Of a stretch of DNA of 64,000 nucleotides, positions 40,381-49,560 are shown in pieces; position 1 is the stretch's first letter; each line of letters opens with the position of its first letter. A model generated the notes under the pieces. That model worked only from the letters and a program-made list of their open reading frames with translations, had not been told where the DNA came from and did no database searches. A program made the position numbers and the translations under genes. This stretch comes from Bufo bufo (Eukaryota; Chordata; Amphibia; Anura; Bufonidae), in the NCBI RefSeq assembly GCF_905171765.1, contig NC_053389.1:215456624-215520623 (forward strand), written 5' to 3'.

Positions 40381-40749
40381 AGGATAACTGTCACATTTAG
40401 ACCCTAATTTCAATTTTCATATATGTAGTTACTAATAACATGATATTCCAGAATCAGTTACTATTAGACTGACTTACCCCATATTTAATAAGATTTAGCC
40501 CTTAGCAACCAGTCTGCATAAAACTGCAATTTCACTATTCAGTTAAGATGGCCGCCACTGCCCTTACCCTGAGGCTAATCCCGCCTGCCCTCACTACCCA
40601 CAATGCTTTGAGCTCCTCACATGCACTAGCCAGTAACAATAGCCCCCCAAAAGTGTCAGTAACCAGAGCCCTCCCCCTAAAGGGTTAATCTCCTGCAGCA
40701 CAAAGGGGTCCTCTTACCACATGTTGCTTTCATTTATACACTGAGCAGA

Positions 40750-41240
40750 TGTCACGGAACCATGAACCAGACGTACAACAAGAGATAAATGAAAATAAGA
40801 AGGCTTTATTGAAAATAAAGCTGTAAAGCAAAAGTCCAAACGGATGGTGAAACCGAGCAGAGTCTTTGCGAAGCCAGAGGTCAGGAACCAGAAGGGTAGT
40901 CAGACGAAGCCAGGATCAGGAACCAGCAGGGTAGTCAGAGGAAGCCAGGATCAGGAACCAGCAGGGTAGTCAGACGAAGCCAGGATCAGGAACCAGCAGG
41001 GTAGTCAGACGAAGCCAGGATCAGGAACCAGAAGCAGCAGCAGTCTTAGAAGCATGTGAACACAAGAGGACCAAGCAAGGAACTGAAGCCACAGACCTCC
41101 TATATATATGAGCTAGGCATCCAGCTCCTCCCAGGGGAAGGAGGAGCCGCAGGGTGGAAGGCTACAAGAAACCCAGGACCCAAGATGGCCGCCAGCACAT
41201 GTCAAACGAAGGAGAGCAGCAAGCAGGTAAGACCATGACA
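40750..41240 (-). repeat. 3' LTR of the chromovirus
   Basis: 491 bp and, as read by eye, the same as the 5' LTR, including the order of the variant 35-bp units. The AATAAA polyadenylation signal (complement at 40805-40810) is followed by about 55 nt to the LTR end. Confidence 0.95.
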
Positions 41241-41251
41241 GTACCTCCCCC

Positions 41252-44200
41252 TCAAGGGCCCCTCCTCCGCGGAGCACAAAACGGTTTCTGAGGGAAGCGT
41301 GCGTGGAAGGCTCGGAGCAAGGCAGGAGCATGGACATCTGCGGAGGGAACCCAGGAACGCTCCTCTGGACCATAACCACGCCAATGGACCAAAAACTGCA
41401 ACCGACCGCGGACCAGGCGTGAGTCCAGGATATTGCTCACCTCATATTCCTCACGATTGCCCACTTGGACCGGACGAGGCCGAGGAACCGAGGAAGTGAA
41501 ACGATTACACACCAGTGGCTTCAACAGGGAGACATGAAACACGTTGGAGATCCGCATGCCAGGAGGAAGCGCAAGGGCATAGGCTACCGGGTTTACCCTG
41601 CGAAGCACTCGGAAGGGACCAACAAAGCGAGGCGCCAGCTTGGGAGTGGGCACTCGAAGGTTGAGGTTGCGGGTGGACAACCATACACGGTCTCCGACCT
41701 GGTAGGAAGGAGCAGGCGCTCGTCTGCGATCAGCCTGGAATCTCTGGCGCTGCGCAGAGACCTCAAGGGACTTCTGGATCTGTACCCAAGAAGCACGTAG
41801 GACGGAAAGGTGATCCTCCACAGCCGGAATATCCTGGGGAGAGAATACCTCCGGTAACACGGCAGGTTGGAACCCATAATTGGCCATGAAGGGAGACGTC
41901 CCAGAGGAAGAGTTCACCGCCGTGTTCCTGGCAAACTCAGCCCAAGGCAGGAGGTCAACCCAATTGTCTTGGTGATCGGAGACATAGCAACGAAGGAATT
42001 GCTCCAAGGCCTGATTGGATCGTTCTGCGGCCCCATTGGACTGAGGGTGGTAGGCCGAGGAGAAGGAGAGATGAATCCCCAACTGGGAGCAAAAGGCGCG
42101 CCAGAACCTGGACACAAACTGACTCCCCCGATCCGACACAATCTCCTTAGGCAAACCGTGCAACCGGAAGACCTCCCTGGCAAAAATCGTGGCCAACTCT
42201 TGTGCAGAGGGTAACTTCTTGAGAGGAACACAGTGGCACATTTTGGAAAACCGATCCACAATCATGAGAATGACCGTATGGCCTCGGGATGCAGGGAGGT
42301 CCACAATGAAATCCATCCCCAGGTGTGACCATGGGCGCTCCCCGGTGGCTATGGGTTGCAGAAGGCCCAACGGAAGGTGCCGAGGGGACTTACTCTGGGC
42401 ACAAACGGAGCATGCCGCTACATATGCGGCGATGTCGGAACGTAGGGAAGGCCACCAGAACAGACGTGAAACAGCCCAGGACAGCTGATTCTTTCCAGGA
42501 TGCCCCGCGGTCTTGGAGTTATGGTAGGTTCGCAACAACCGAGTGCGCAACTCCTCAGGCACAAAACATCTGCCGTTGGGTCTCCCAGAGGGAGCACCAG
42601 ATTGAACCGCCAAAATCTGCTCACCCAGGGGAGAGGTCAGGCTGGTGCGAATGGCGGCCAGGATCTGATTCGGAGGTATGACTGAAGTCGGAATCGACTC
42701 CTCCCTGGACAGCTCGGAGTACTGCCGTGATAAGGCATCCGCCCTGATGTTCTTGGAACCGGGTAGGTAGGAGACCACGTAATTAAAACGTGACAAGAAC
42801 AGAGCCCATCTGGCCTGACGTGGTGTCAATCTCTTGGCCTCAGAAAGGTAGGTCAGATTCTTGTGGTCCGTCAGGATGAGAACCGGAACCACCGAACCCT
42901 CGAGCAAGTGCCTCCATTCTTTAAGGGCCTGCACGATGGCCAATAACTCCCTGTCACCAATCTGATAGTTGCACTCCGCGGAAGACAGTTTCCGGGAGTA
43001 AAACCCACAAGGAAGCAGAGGACCCTCTGGTGTTCTACGCTGAGACAGAAGGGCGCCTACTCCCGTCTCAGACGCGTCCACCTCGAGGACAAAGGGCAAC
43101 CCAGGGTTGGGATGCGACAGAATCGGAGCCGACACAAAGGCGGACTTTAGGGCCTCAAAAGCTCGGATGGCCTCGAGCGGCCAGACCTGGGAATTACTGC
43201 CCTTCCTGGTCAGATCCGTGAGAGGCTTGGGCAGCATGGAAAAGTCCCTGGTGAACTTCCGATAATAATTGGCGAAGCCCAAAAAGCGCTGCAGGGAACG
43301 AAGACCACTGGGCTGGGGCCACTGTAAGACAGCCGAAACCTTCTCAGGATCCATGGAGAACCCCTCAGCGGAAATGATGTAACCTAAGAAGGTTACCTGG
43401 GATCGGTGAAATTCGCATTTCTCAAGCTTACCGAACAGCTTGTTCTCTCGTAACCGTTGCAACACTCGTCTGACATCCAGAATGTGGGCCTCCATGGATT
43501 CAGAATATACCAAGATGTCATCCAAATAGACTACCACACACTGCTGCAACAGGTCACGGAAAACATCGTTGATGAATTCCTGAAAGACTGCGGGCGCATT
43601 GCACAACCCAAAGGGCATAACCAAGGATTCGTAATGACCGGTCCTGGTGTTAAACGCGGTCTTCCACTCATCGCCCGCCTTGATCCTTACCAGGTTATAT
43701 GCCGCCCTCAGGTCGAGTTTGGTAAAGACCGTGGCCCCTTTAAGGCGACCGAACAGCTCGGAAATCAAGGGTATCGGGTAAGCGTTCTTGATCGTGATGC
43801 GATTGAGACCCCTGTAATCGATGCAAGGCCTCAACTCACCGCCCTTCTTTTTCACAAAGAAAAATCCAGCCCCTGCCGGGGACGAAGATTTGCGAATGTG
43901 TCCGCGTGAAAGCGCCTCCCTCACGTACTCCTCCATGGCCTCATTCTCCGCTACCGACAGTGGATAGACTTTGCCACGAGGAGGAACGGCACCAGATTGT
44001 AACTCTATGGCACAATCGTATGGGCGGTGCGGAGGTAGGGCAACCGCGCGCACCTTATCGAATACATCCCGGTACTCCTCGTATTCAGGAGGCAACAGAG
44101 AGTCCGAGGAAGTACACAGCAACTTGACAGACCCATGGATGCAACTAGCCCCACACTGCGGTGACCACGAGAGGATCTCGACCGATCTCCAATCGAAAGT

Positions 44201-45583
44201 CGGATTATGCTTCTGGAGCCAGGGGTACCCCAAGACCACCGAGTAGTGTGGAGACGAAATAACCTGGAGGCAGACCGACTCTCTGTGAACGGCACCAATG
44301 GCTATCCCCACTGGAAGGGTCTCATGAGTCACGTGTGGCGGCAGAAGGGGTCTGCCGTCTATCGCCTCAAGAGCCAGTGGGGAACCTCGAGCCTGCAGAG
44401 GAATGGAATTGGCGGCAGCGAACACACTATCAATGAACAAACCACCAGCACCAGAGTCCACCAACGCCTGGGTCGTCACCGAGCCCCCGACCCAGGAGAG
44501 GACAACAGTGATCAGTGGTTTGTCAACACGGGAAACCGGGGACGAGGAGACTCCACCCAAGATCTGCCCCCGACAGGATCTCAGGGTACGAGCGTTTCCC
44601 GGACGGTTCGGACATGCCAACCGAAAATGCCCACCGAGACCACAGTACATGCATCGGCCCTCGCGTCTCCGGAGTGCCCTCTCCCCCTCGGACAGGCGAG
44701 CAAACCCCAGCTGCATGGGTTCACCCCCAGACAAGTCATCCCCAGGAGGCGTGGGAGGAGAGGGAGGCACGGGTGGGACAGCAAACGTAGGCACCAATCT
44801 GTTAGAAGACCTCCGCAGGTTCTCCTTAAAGGAAGGTCTCTCCCTGAGTCTGGTGTCAATCAAAATCAGGAAAGAAATAAGAGACTCGAGCTCAACTGGT
44901 AGGTCCTTAGCTGCAACCTCATCCTTCAAGGCATCCGAGAGACCATGAGAGAAAGCAGCGACCAGAGCCTCATTATTCCAGCCCACCTCTGCTGCCAGGG
45001 TACGAAACTCAATGGCGTATTCAGCTACGGATCGTGAACCCTGTCTGATGGACATAAGGAGCTTCGCAGCAGAGGCAGCACGAGCCGGCACATCGAATAC
45101 CTTCCGAAGAGAAGCAACAAAACCGGAAAACTCGGCAACCACCGGATTGTTGTTCTCCCATAAAGGGCTGGCCCAGGCCAAGGCCTTGTCCGAGAGCAGC
45201 GAGATCAAGAAGCCCACCTTTGATCTCTCAGTAGGAAAGGCATGTGGCAGCAACTCGAAATAAATGCCCACCTGGTTAAGGAAACCTCGGCACTGAGTTG
45301 GCTCTCCCCCAAAGCGCTGTGGAAGAGGGGCAGAACCGGTCATACCCCGAAACACCGCAGGCGCAACAACAGGTGTCGGGGTAGACTCTGGCGCAACAAC
45401 CGGAGCGGCAGTAGGAGCGAGCCCAGGAGCGACAACCGACCCATCGGCAACGGGAGCGAAATGAGCCGTGCGTTCAAGCAGGGTTTGCAACGCCACAGCG
45501 AACCGACCCAACAGGTGATCCTGCTGATCAAGTCTGGCAACCAGCGTGGGTAGCGAGGATGGCCCTGTACCGTCAGAATTCAT
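41252..45583 (-). CDS. Chromovirus Gag-Pol polyprotein, intact 1443 residues
   Basis: One open frame from an ATG 14 nt inside the LTR boundary to a TGA in the purine tract. Domains with approximate residues: Gag capsid 100-255; zinc knuckle CMYCGLGGHFRLAC at 311-324; aspartic protease DSGAG at 377; reverse transcriptase 540-760 with LDLRAAY and YLDDILVY (DD at 687-688); RNase H 825-950 with D835, E878 and D905; integrase zinc finger H1020, H1027, C1057, C1060; integrase core D1090, D1150, E1186 with the usual 35-residue spacing; GPY/F region near 1318-1355; C-terminal chromodomain 1378-1432 with FLVHWRGYGPEERSWVP. Gag and Pol are fused without a frameshift, as in the Tf1/sushi group. All catalytic residues are present. 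The chromodomain is expected to guide integration by binding histone marks (family knowledge). Confidence 0.97.
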   Translation of the reverse strand: MNSDGTGPSSLPTLVARLDQQDHLLGRFAVALQTLLERTAHFAPVADGSVVAPGLAPTAAPVVAPESTPTPVVAPAVFRGMTGSAPLPQRFGGEPTQCRGFLNQVGIYFELLPHAFPTERSKVGFLISLLSDKALAWASPLWENNNPVVAEFSGFVASLRKVFDVPARAASAAKLLMSIRQGSRSVAEYAIEFRTLAAEVGWNNEALVAAFSHGLSDALKDEVAAKDLPVELESLISFLILIDTRLRERPSFKENLRRSSNRLVPTFAVPPVPPSPPTPPGDDLSGGEPMQLGFARLSEGERALRRREGRCMYCGLGGHFRLACPNRPGNARTLRSCRGQILGGVSSSPVSRVDKPLITVVLSWVGGSVTTQALVDSGAGGLFIDSVFAAANSIPLQARGSPLALEAIDGRPLLPPHVTHETLPVGIAIGAVHRESVCLQVISSPHYSVVLGYPWLQKHNPTFDWRSVEILSWSPQCGASCIHGSVKLLCTSSDSLLPPEYEEYRDVFDKVRAVALPPHRPYDCAIELQSGAVPPRGKVYPLSVAENEAMEEYVREALSRGHIRKSSSPAGAGFFFVKKKGGELRPCIDYRGLNRITIKNAYPIPLISELFGRLKGATVFTKLDLRAAYNLVRIKAGDEWKTAFNTRTGHYESLVMPFGLCNAPAVFQEFINDVFRDLLQQCVVVYLDDILVYSESMEAHILDVRRVLQRLRENKLFGKLEKCEFHRSQVTFLGYIISAEGFSMDPEKVSAVLQWPQPSGLRSLQRFLGFANYYRKFTRDFSMLPKPLTDLTRKGSNSQVWPLEAIRAFEALKSAFVSAPILSHPNPGLPFVLEVDASETGVGALLSQRRTPEGPLLPCGFYSRKLSSAECNYQIGDRELLAIVQALKEWRHLLEGSVVPVLILTDHKNLTYLSEAKRLTPRQARWALFLSRFNYVVSYLPGSKNIRADALSRQYSELSREESIPTSVIPPNQILAAIRTSLTSPLGEQILAVQSGAPSGRPNGRCFVPEELRTRLLRTYHNSKTAGHPGKNQLSWAVSRLFWWPSLRSDIAAYVAACSVCAQSKSPRHLPLGLLQPIATGERPWSHLGMDFIVDLPASRGHTVILMIVDRFSKMCHCVPLKKLPSAQELATIFAREVFRLHGLPKEIVSDRGSQFVSRFWRAFCSQLGIHLSFSSAYHPQSNGAAERSNQALEQFLRCYVSDHQDNWVDLLPWAEFARNTAVNSSSGTSPFMANYGFQPAVLPEVFSPQDIPAVEDHLSVLRASWVQIQKSLEVSAQRQRFQADRRRAPAPSYQVGDRVWLSTRNLNLRVPTPKLAPRFVGPFRVLRRVNPVAYALALPPGMRISNVFHVSLLKPLVCNRFTSSVPRPRPVQVGNREEYEVSNILDSRLVRGRLQFLVHWRGYGPEERSWVPSADVHAPALLRAFHARFPQKPFCAPRRRGP

Positions 45584-45584
45584 G

Positions 45585-45594
45585 GCTTGGTCCT
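45585..45594 (-). other. Primer binding site complementary to the element's own RNA 5' end
   Basis: AGGACCAAGC on the minus strand starts 2 nt after the 5' LTR. Its exact complement GCTTGGTCCT lies in the LTR just downstream of the TATA box, where the RNA should begin. There is no TGG-type tRNA site. Self-priming is the known mechanism of Tf1 and sushi elements. Confidence 0.75.
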
Positions 45595-45596
45595 AA

Positions 45597-46087
45597 TGTC
45601 ACGGAACCATGAACCAGACGTACAACAAGAGATAAATGAAAATAAGAAGGCTTTATTGAAAATAAAGCTGTAAAGCAAAAGTCCAAACGGATGGTGAAAC
45701 CGAGCAGAGTCTTTGCGAAGCCAGAGGTCAGGAACCAGAAGGGTAGTCAGACGAAGCCAGGATCAGGAACCAGCAGGGTAGTCAGAGGAAGCCAGGATCA
45801 GGAACCAGCAGGGTAGTCAGACGAAGCCAGGATCAGGAACCAGCAGGGTAGTCAGACGAAGCCAGGATCAGGAACCAGAAGCAGCAGCAGTCTTAGAAGC
45901 ATGTGAACACAAGAGGACCAAGCAAGGAACTGAAGCCACAGACCTCCTATATATATGAGCTAGGCATCCAGCTCCTCCCAGGGGAAGGAGGAGCCGCAGG
46001 GTGGAAGGCTACAAGAAACCCAGGACCCAAGATGGCCGCCAGCACATGTCAAACGAAGGAGAGCAGCAAGCAGGTAAGACCATGACA
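45597..46087 (-). repeat. 5' LTR of the chromovirus
   Basis: 491 bp. On the minus strand it has a TATATATA box near 45947-45954, the likely RNA start about 25-30 nt on, the self-primer GCTTGGTCCT at 45923-45914, an internal 35-bp minisatellite of about 4.5 copies, and AATAAA near its 3' end. Confidence 0.95.
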
Positions 46088-46652
46088 GCAGATGGCAGAT
46101 CTCCCTTCCCTGGTCTGTGCTGCTCGAACTCTGCATTCTCCAGCTCTGCTGAGTGAGGGAGCGTCTGCCAAGCGCAGGGACAGGGAGAAGTGCACACAGC
46201 CCAGGCACTGTTATCAGCTGCTGGGGAGGACCTGGCTTTAATCATTTACTTACAGTCCCTGGCTGTCAGTAATGTGAGCCTGCACGCTGCGTGCTTCTGC
46301 GTCCTCCGTCCGTCAACAGATAGACGGACCATGCCTAGCAACCCTATTTTAAGCACAGGTAAAAGTAGGCAGTACAGGGAACAAAAATGTGGAATTAAGG
46401 GGTAATTGAATACACAGTGAAAAGTTTAAATAGGGCCACCAAGGTGATATTAATCACCACAATCCAATACAAAAAAAATAAAAATACGACAGTTATCCTT
46501 TAATAATGCGTTGCAATTTTAGTAGTTTCTGCAATCTCCTTAGATGTTTTCTCTGCTTGATGCATAGAAACATAGAATGTGTCGGCAGATAAGAACCATT
46601 TGGCCCATCTAGTCTGCCCAATATATCTGAATCCTATGAATAGTCCCTGGCC

Positions 46653-47069
46653 CTATCTTATATAAAGGATAGACTTATGCCTATCCCATGCATGCTTAAA
46701 CTCCTTCACTGTATTTGCAGCTACCACTTCTGCAGGAAGGCTATTCCATGCATCCACTACTCTCTCAGTAAAGTAATACTTCCTGATATTACTTTTAAAC
46801 CTTTGCCCCTCTAATTTAAAACTGTGTCCTCTTGTGGTAGTTTTTCTTCTTTTAAATATGCTCTCCTCCTTTACCGAGTTGATTCCCTTTATGTATTTAA
46901 AAGTTTCTATCATATCCCCTCTGTCTCTTCTTTCTTCCAAGCTATACATGTTAAGGTCCTTTAACCTCTCCTGGTAAGTTTTATCCTGCAATCCATGTAC
47001 TAGTTTAGTAGCTCTTCTCTGAACTCTCTCTAGAGTATCTATATCCTTCTGGAGATATGGCCTCCAGTA
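46653..47069 (-). pseudogene. LINE ORF2 C-terminus
   Basis: Continues from the TAG: YWRPYLQKDIDTLERVQRRA, KTYQERLKDLNMYSLEERRD, GDMIETFKYIKGIN, then RKYYFTERVVDAWNSLPAEV, ending SILYIR. Typical of the CR1/Rex-like C-terminal extension after the reverse transcriptase. Confidence 0.8.
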
Positions 47070-47588
47070 CTACGCACAATACTCCAAGTGAGGTCTCACC
47101 AGTGTTCTGTACAGCGGCATAAGCACTTCACTCTTTCTACTGCTTATACCTCTCCCTATACACCCAAGCATTCTGCTGGCATTTCGTGCTGCTCTATTAC
47201 ATTGTCTTCCCACCTTTAAGTCTTCTGAAATAATTACTCCTAAATCCATTTCCTCAGATACTGAGGTCAGGACTGTGTCAAATATTCTATATTCTGCCCT
47301 TGGGTTTTTACGCCCCAGGTGCATTATCTTGCACTTATCCACATTAAATTTCAGTTGCCAGAGTTCTGACCATTCTTCTAGTTTTCCTAAATCCTTTTCC
47401 ATTTGGCGTTTCCCTCCAGGAACATCAACCCTGTTACATATCTTTGTGTCATCAGCAAAAAAGACAAACCTTACCAGCGAGGCCTTTTGCAATATCACTT
47501 ATGAAGATATTAAACAAAATTGGTCCCAGTACAGATCCCTGTGGAACCCCACTGGTAACATGACCTTGTTTTGAATGTTCTCCATTGA
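47070..47588 (-). pseudogene. LINE reverse transcriptase, catalytic part
   Basis: Carries [17 protein letters not shown], then after a one-base frameshift [20 protein letters not shown] and on to LYRTLVRPHLEYCA and TAG. Translation resumes in the same frame after the TAG (YWRPYLQKDIDTLERVQRRA), so it is a single nonsense change. Confidence 0.8.
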
Positions 47589-47603
47589 CTACAACCCTCT
47601 GTT

Positions 47604-48776
47604 GAAAAGAAGATGGCTTCGGCAGCATTCCGCAATATCAAAAATACTTTAATCGTACCTCCAGACACAGATGGCAACGAACGTTTCGACTGTGCAACAG
47701 TCTTTGTCAAGCCTAATGACACAAAATCTGATAGGCATATATATACCCCCCTCATATAAAATACACACCCCGTTACATCATTAGTGCAGATCACTACACA
47801 ATAAGATACACATGTTCATACTTTAACTCACAGCTAACGACATGTCCAACGAACTCGTGTAGTTCTCCTCGGCGTTCCCTTATCTGTAATGCGCAGTCGC
47901 GTCTCAACCCATCTAAAACCCGGAAGTATCATACGTCGCCATGGCGCCCGGAGGCGCACGTGTCTCTAGCCAATGAGCTGCCAGAGGGCCTCACTGACGT
48001 CACAGACTGCGCGTCAACCTCGTAACACTCACCCAAGAGCGCACATCCGTGCGTCGATGGCATGGGTCACATGAGGTACGCAGCCAGTAACAACATCGCG
48101 CAGGTACCGGCGCCATGACAACGATGACGCCACGATCAACGCTGCTTACTGTGGAGTAAATATGTGCTATCCGTATCCAAAATGAACTGGTTTGTGCAAC
48201 ATATAGACAACACAGATAATAGCCTGATTACAGAGGGACATCAAACCGGACTGTACATATTCATGATCATAACAGGTATAGAGCAAAAACATATCATAGC
48301 AAGTACAGATAGCAATACAAACAGTGTATCCCATGTATACATCACATATAGATCATCATCATAGCACTTTGACATAAAAATTTGGGGACCAATCCCCCGG
48401 GGGATGCGCTACATATAGGTTAAAATCATAATGTCCCTATACTAAGAGGACAAAACAATGACACACATCAATCGATGGATGAGACATTGAACTCTAGATT
48501 CAAACCAAAGGGTTGAAGGGACCTAAGGGTATGGATCCATTTAAGTTCCTTTTTCCTCAGGATTCCCTTCCTGTCCCCACCCCTTCTCAAATATCCCACG
48601 CTATCAATAGCCCGAAATCTCAATTGATTGATAGAATGTTTGCAATCAATGAAGTGTTTGGCAACCGGTTTGTCGAGTGCACCTGTTCTTATTGTACTTT
48701 TATGTTTATTAATTCTTTCCCTCAATTCCATCGTAGTCTCCCCCACATAGATCAAGCTACATGGGCACTGTATCAT
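47604..48776. repeat. Left arm of the Penelope-like inverted repeat
   Basis: 1173 bp, the inverted copy of 49539-50711. Contains the end of the GIY-YIG region, about 0.9 kb of GC-richer 3' sequence and the hammerhead-like motif. Confidence 0.92.
47673..47713 (-). ncRNA. Hammerhead-ribozyme-like fold, mirror copy
   Basis: Identical to 50602-50642 but in the left arm, downstream of the GIY-YIG stop codon in the sense direction of the element. Confidence 0.5.
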
Positions 48777-49560
48777 GTAAACCACATCTGTGGACTTACA
48801 TGTATAGTGACCCTTGATTTTGAACCGTTTACCACTATAGGGATGTGTAAAACCGTCGCCTTTCATGATGCCACCACAGTTGCAACAGGAAAGGCAAGGG
48901 AAATTACCATTCCTCATTGGTGCTAGTCTTTTCTGTCTTTCGATGTCCTTACCCCCTATATCCGCTTTCACCAATCTATCCCGTAGGTTGGGGCTCCGTT
49001 TGTATGCCATCATTGGGGGAACTGAAAATTCAGTGACTGTAGGTAATCCTTTCTGCAGGATCTGCCATTCCTGACGTAGGATGGTGGCTATATTACCGCT
49101 ATCACTCCCAAAGATGGATACAAATGGAATTCGGGGGGTCTCATGTTTCTGTGGTTTCTTTACCAAAGTGGAACAACGTTCCATAGATGTAATCCTATGC
49201 TTGGTACGGTTAATCAATTTGGTGGGATAACCTCTCTTACTGAACTTGTCGCACATCTCATCAACTCTAAATTCAAAGAGGGTGTCATCTGATACGATGC
49301 GACGTACTCTAAGTAATTGACTCCACGGAAGGGAGCTTACCATATTCTGAGGGTGACTACTGTCATACATTAACAAGGTGTTCTTGTCTGTAGGTTTTTG
49401 GAAGAGATCAGTACAGATCCTTCCATTGAGCACCTGAACTCGGACGTCAAGGAACTGCAGCTCACGGGCAGAATGCATCACGGTGAACTGCAGGTCCCGG
49501 ACCCCAGAGTTCAGGTGCGCGTGGAACTCATCCAACTCATGATACAGTGCCCATGTAGCT
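48468..49560 (-). CDS. Penelope-like C-terminal protein with GIY-YIG endonuclease
   Basis: Minus strand, 5' truncated. It starts in the segment after the reverse transcriptase (ELDEFHAHLNSGVRDLQFTV, SARELQFLDVRVQVLNGRIC), then a linker with the Cys-rich FPCLSCCNCGG, then the GIY-YIG domain: VVYMIQCPCSLIYVGETTME with RERINKHKSTIRTG and the conserved AKHFIDCKHS, ending FNVSSID and stop. The GIY-YIG nuclease nicks target DNA for reverse transcription (family knowledge). The open frame continues upstream to 49802, but that part is the antisense of the other arm and not real protein. There is no reverse transcriptase core, so the copy is not autonomous. Confidence 0.85.

Larger units (their letters stand above)
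40750..46087 (-). mobile_element. Complete Ty3/gypsy chromovirus
   Basis: Two 491-bp LTRs (40750-41240, 45597-46087), which I read as identical, with TGTCA/TGACA ends, flanked by the 5-bp duplication GCAGA (40745-40749, 46088-46092). Internal region: a 10-nt self-priming site next to the 5' LTR, one gag-pol frame, and a purine tract (GAGGGGGAGGTAC) next to the 3' LTR. Orientation is minus. The apparently matching LTRs and the open frame mean a recent insertion. The layout matches the Tf1/sushi group of chromoviruses. Confidence 0.95.
40377..46503. mobile_element. TTAA-flanked T2-like element carrying a gypsy element
   Basis: TTAA at 40377-40380 and 46500-46503. The ends AGGATAACTGTC and GACAGTTATCCT are exact inverted copies. 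Without the gypsy insertion it would be about 0.8 kb. It sits inside the Tc1 N-terminal coding region, whose frame resumes on the other side. Confidence 0.85.

Noticed and set aside
44207..44948. Plus-strand frames of 231 and 181 codons
   Set aside because: They lie opposite the gag part of the chromovirus gag-pol frame and are antisense shadows with no known domain.
48513..48926. Plus-strand 137-codon frame starting MKGPKGMDPFKF
   Set aside because: It is the antisense of the GIY-YIG end in the left arm of the fold-back and duplicates the minus-strand frame start from the other arm.
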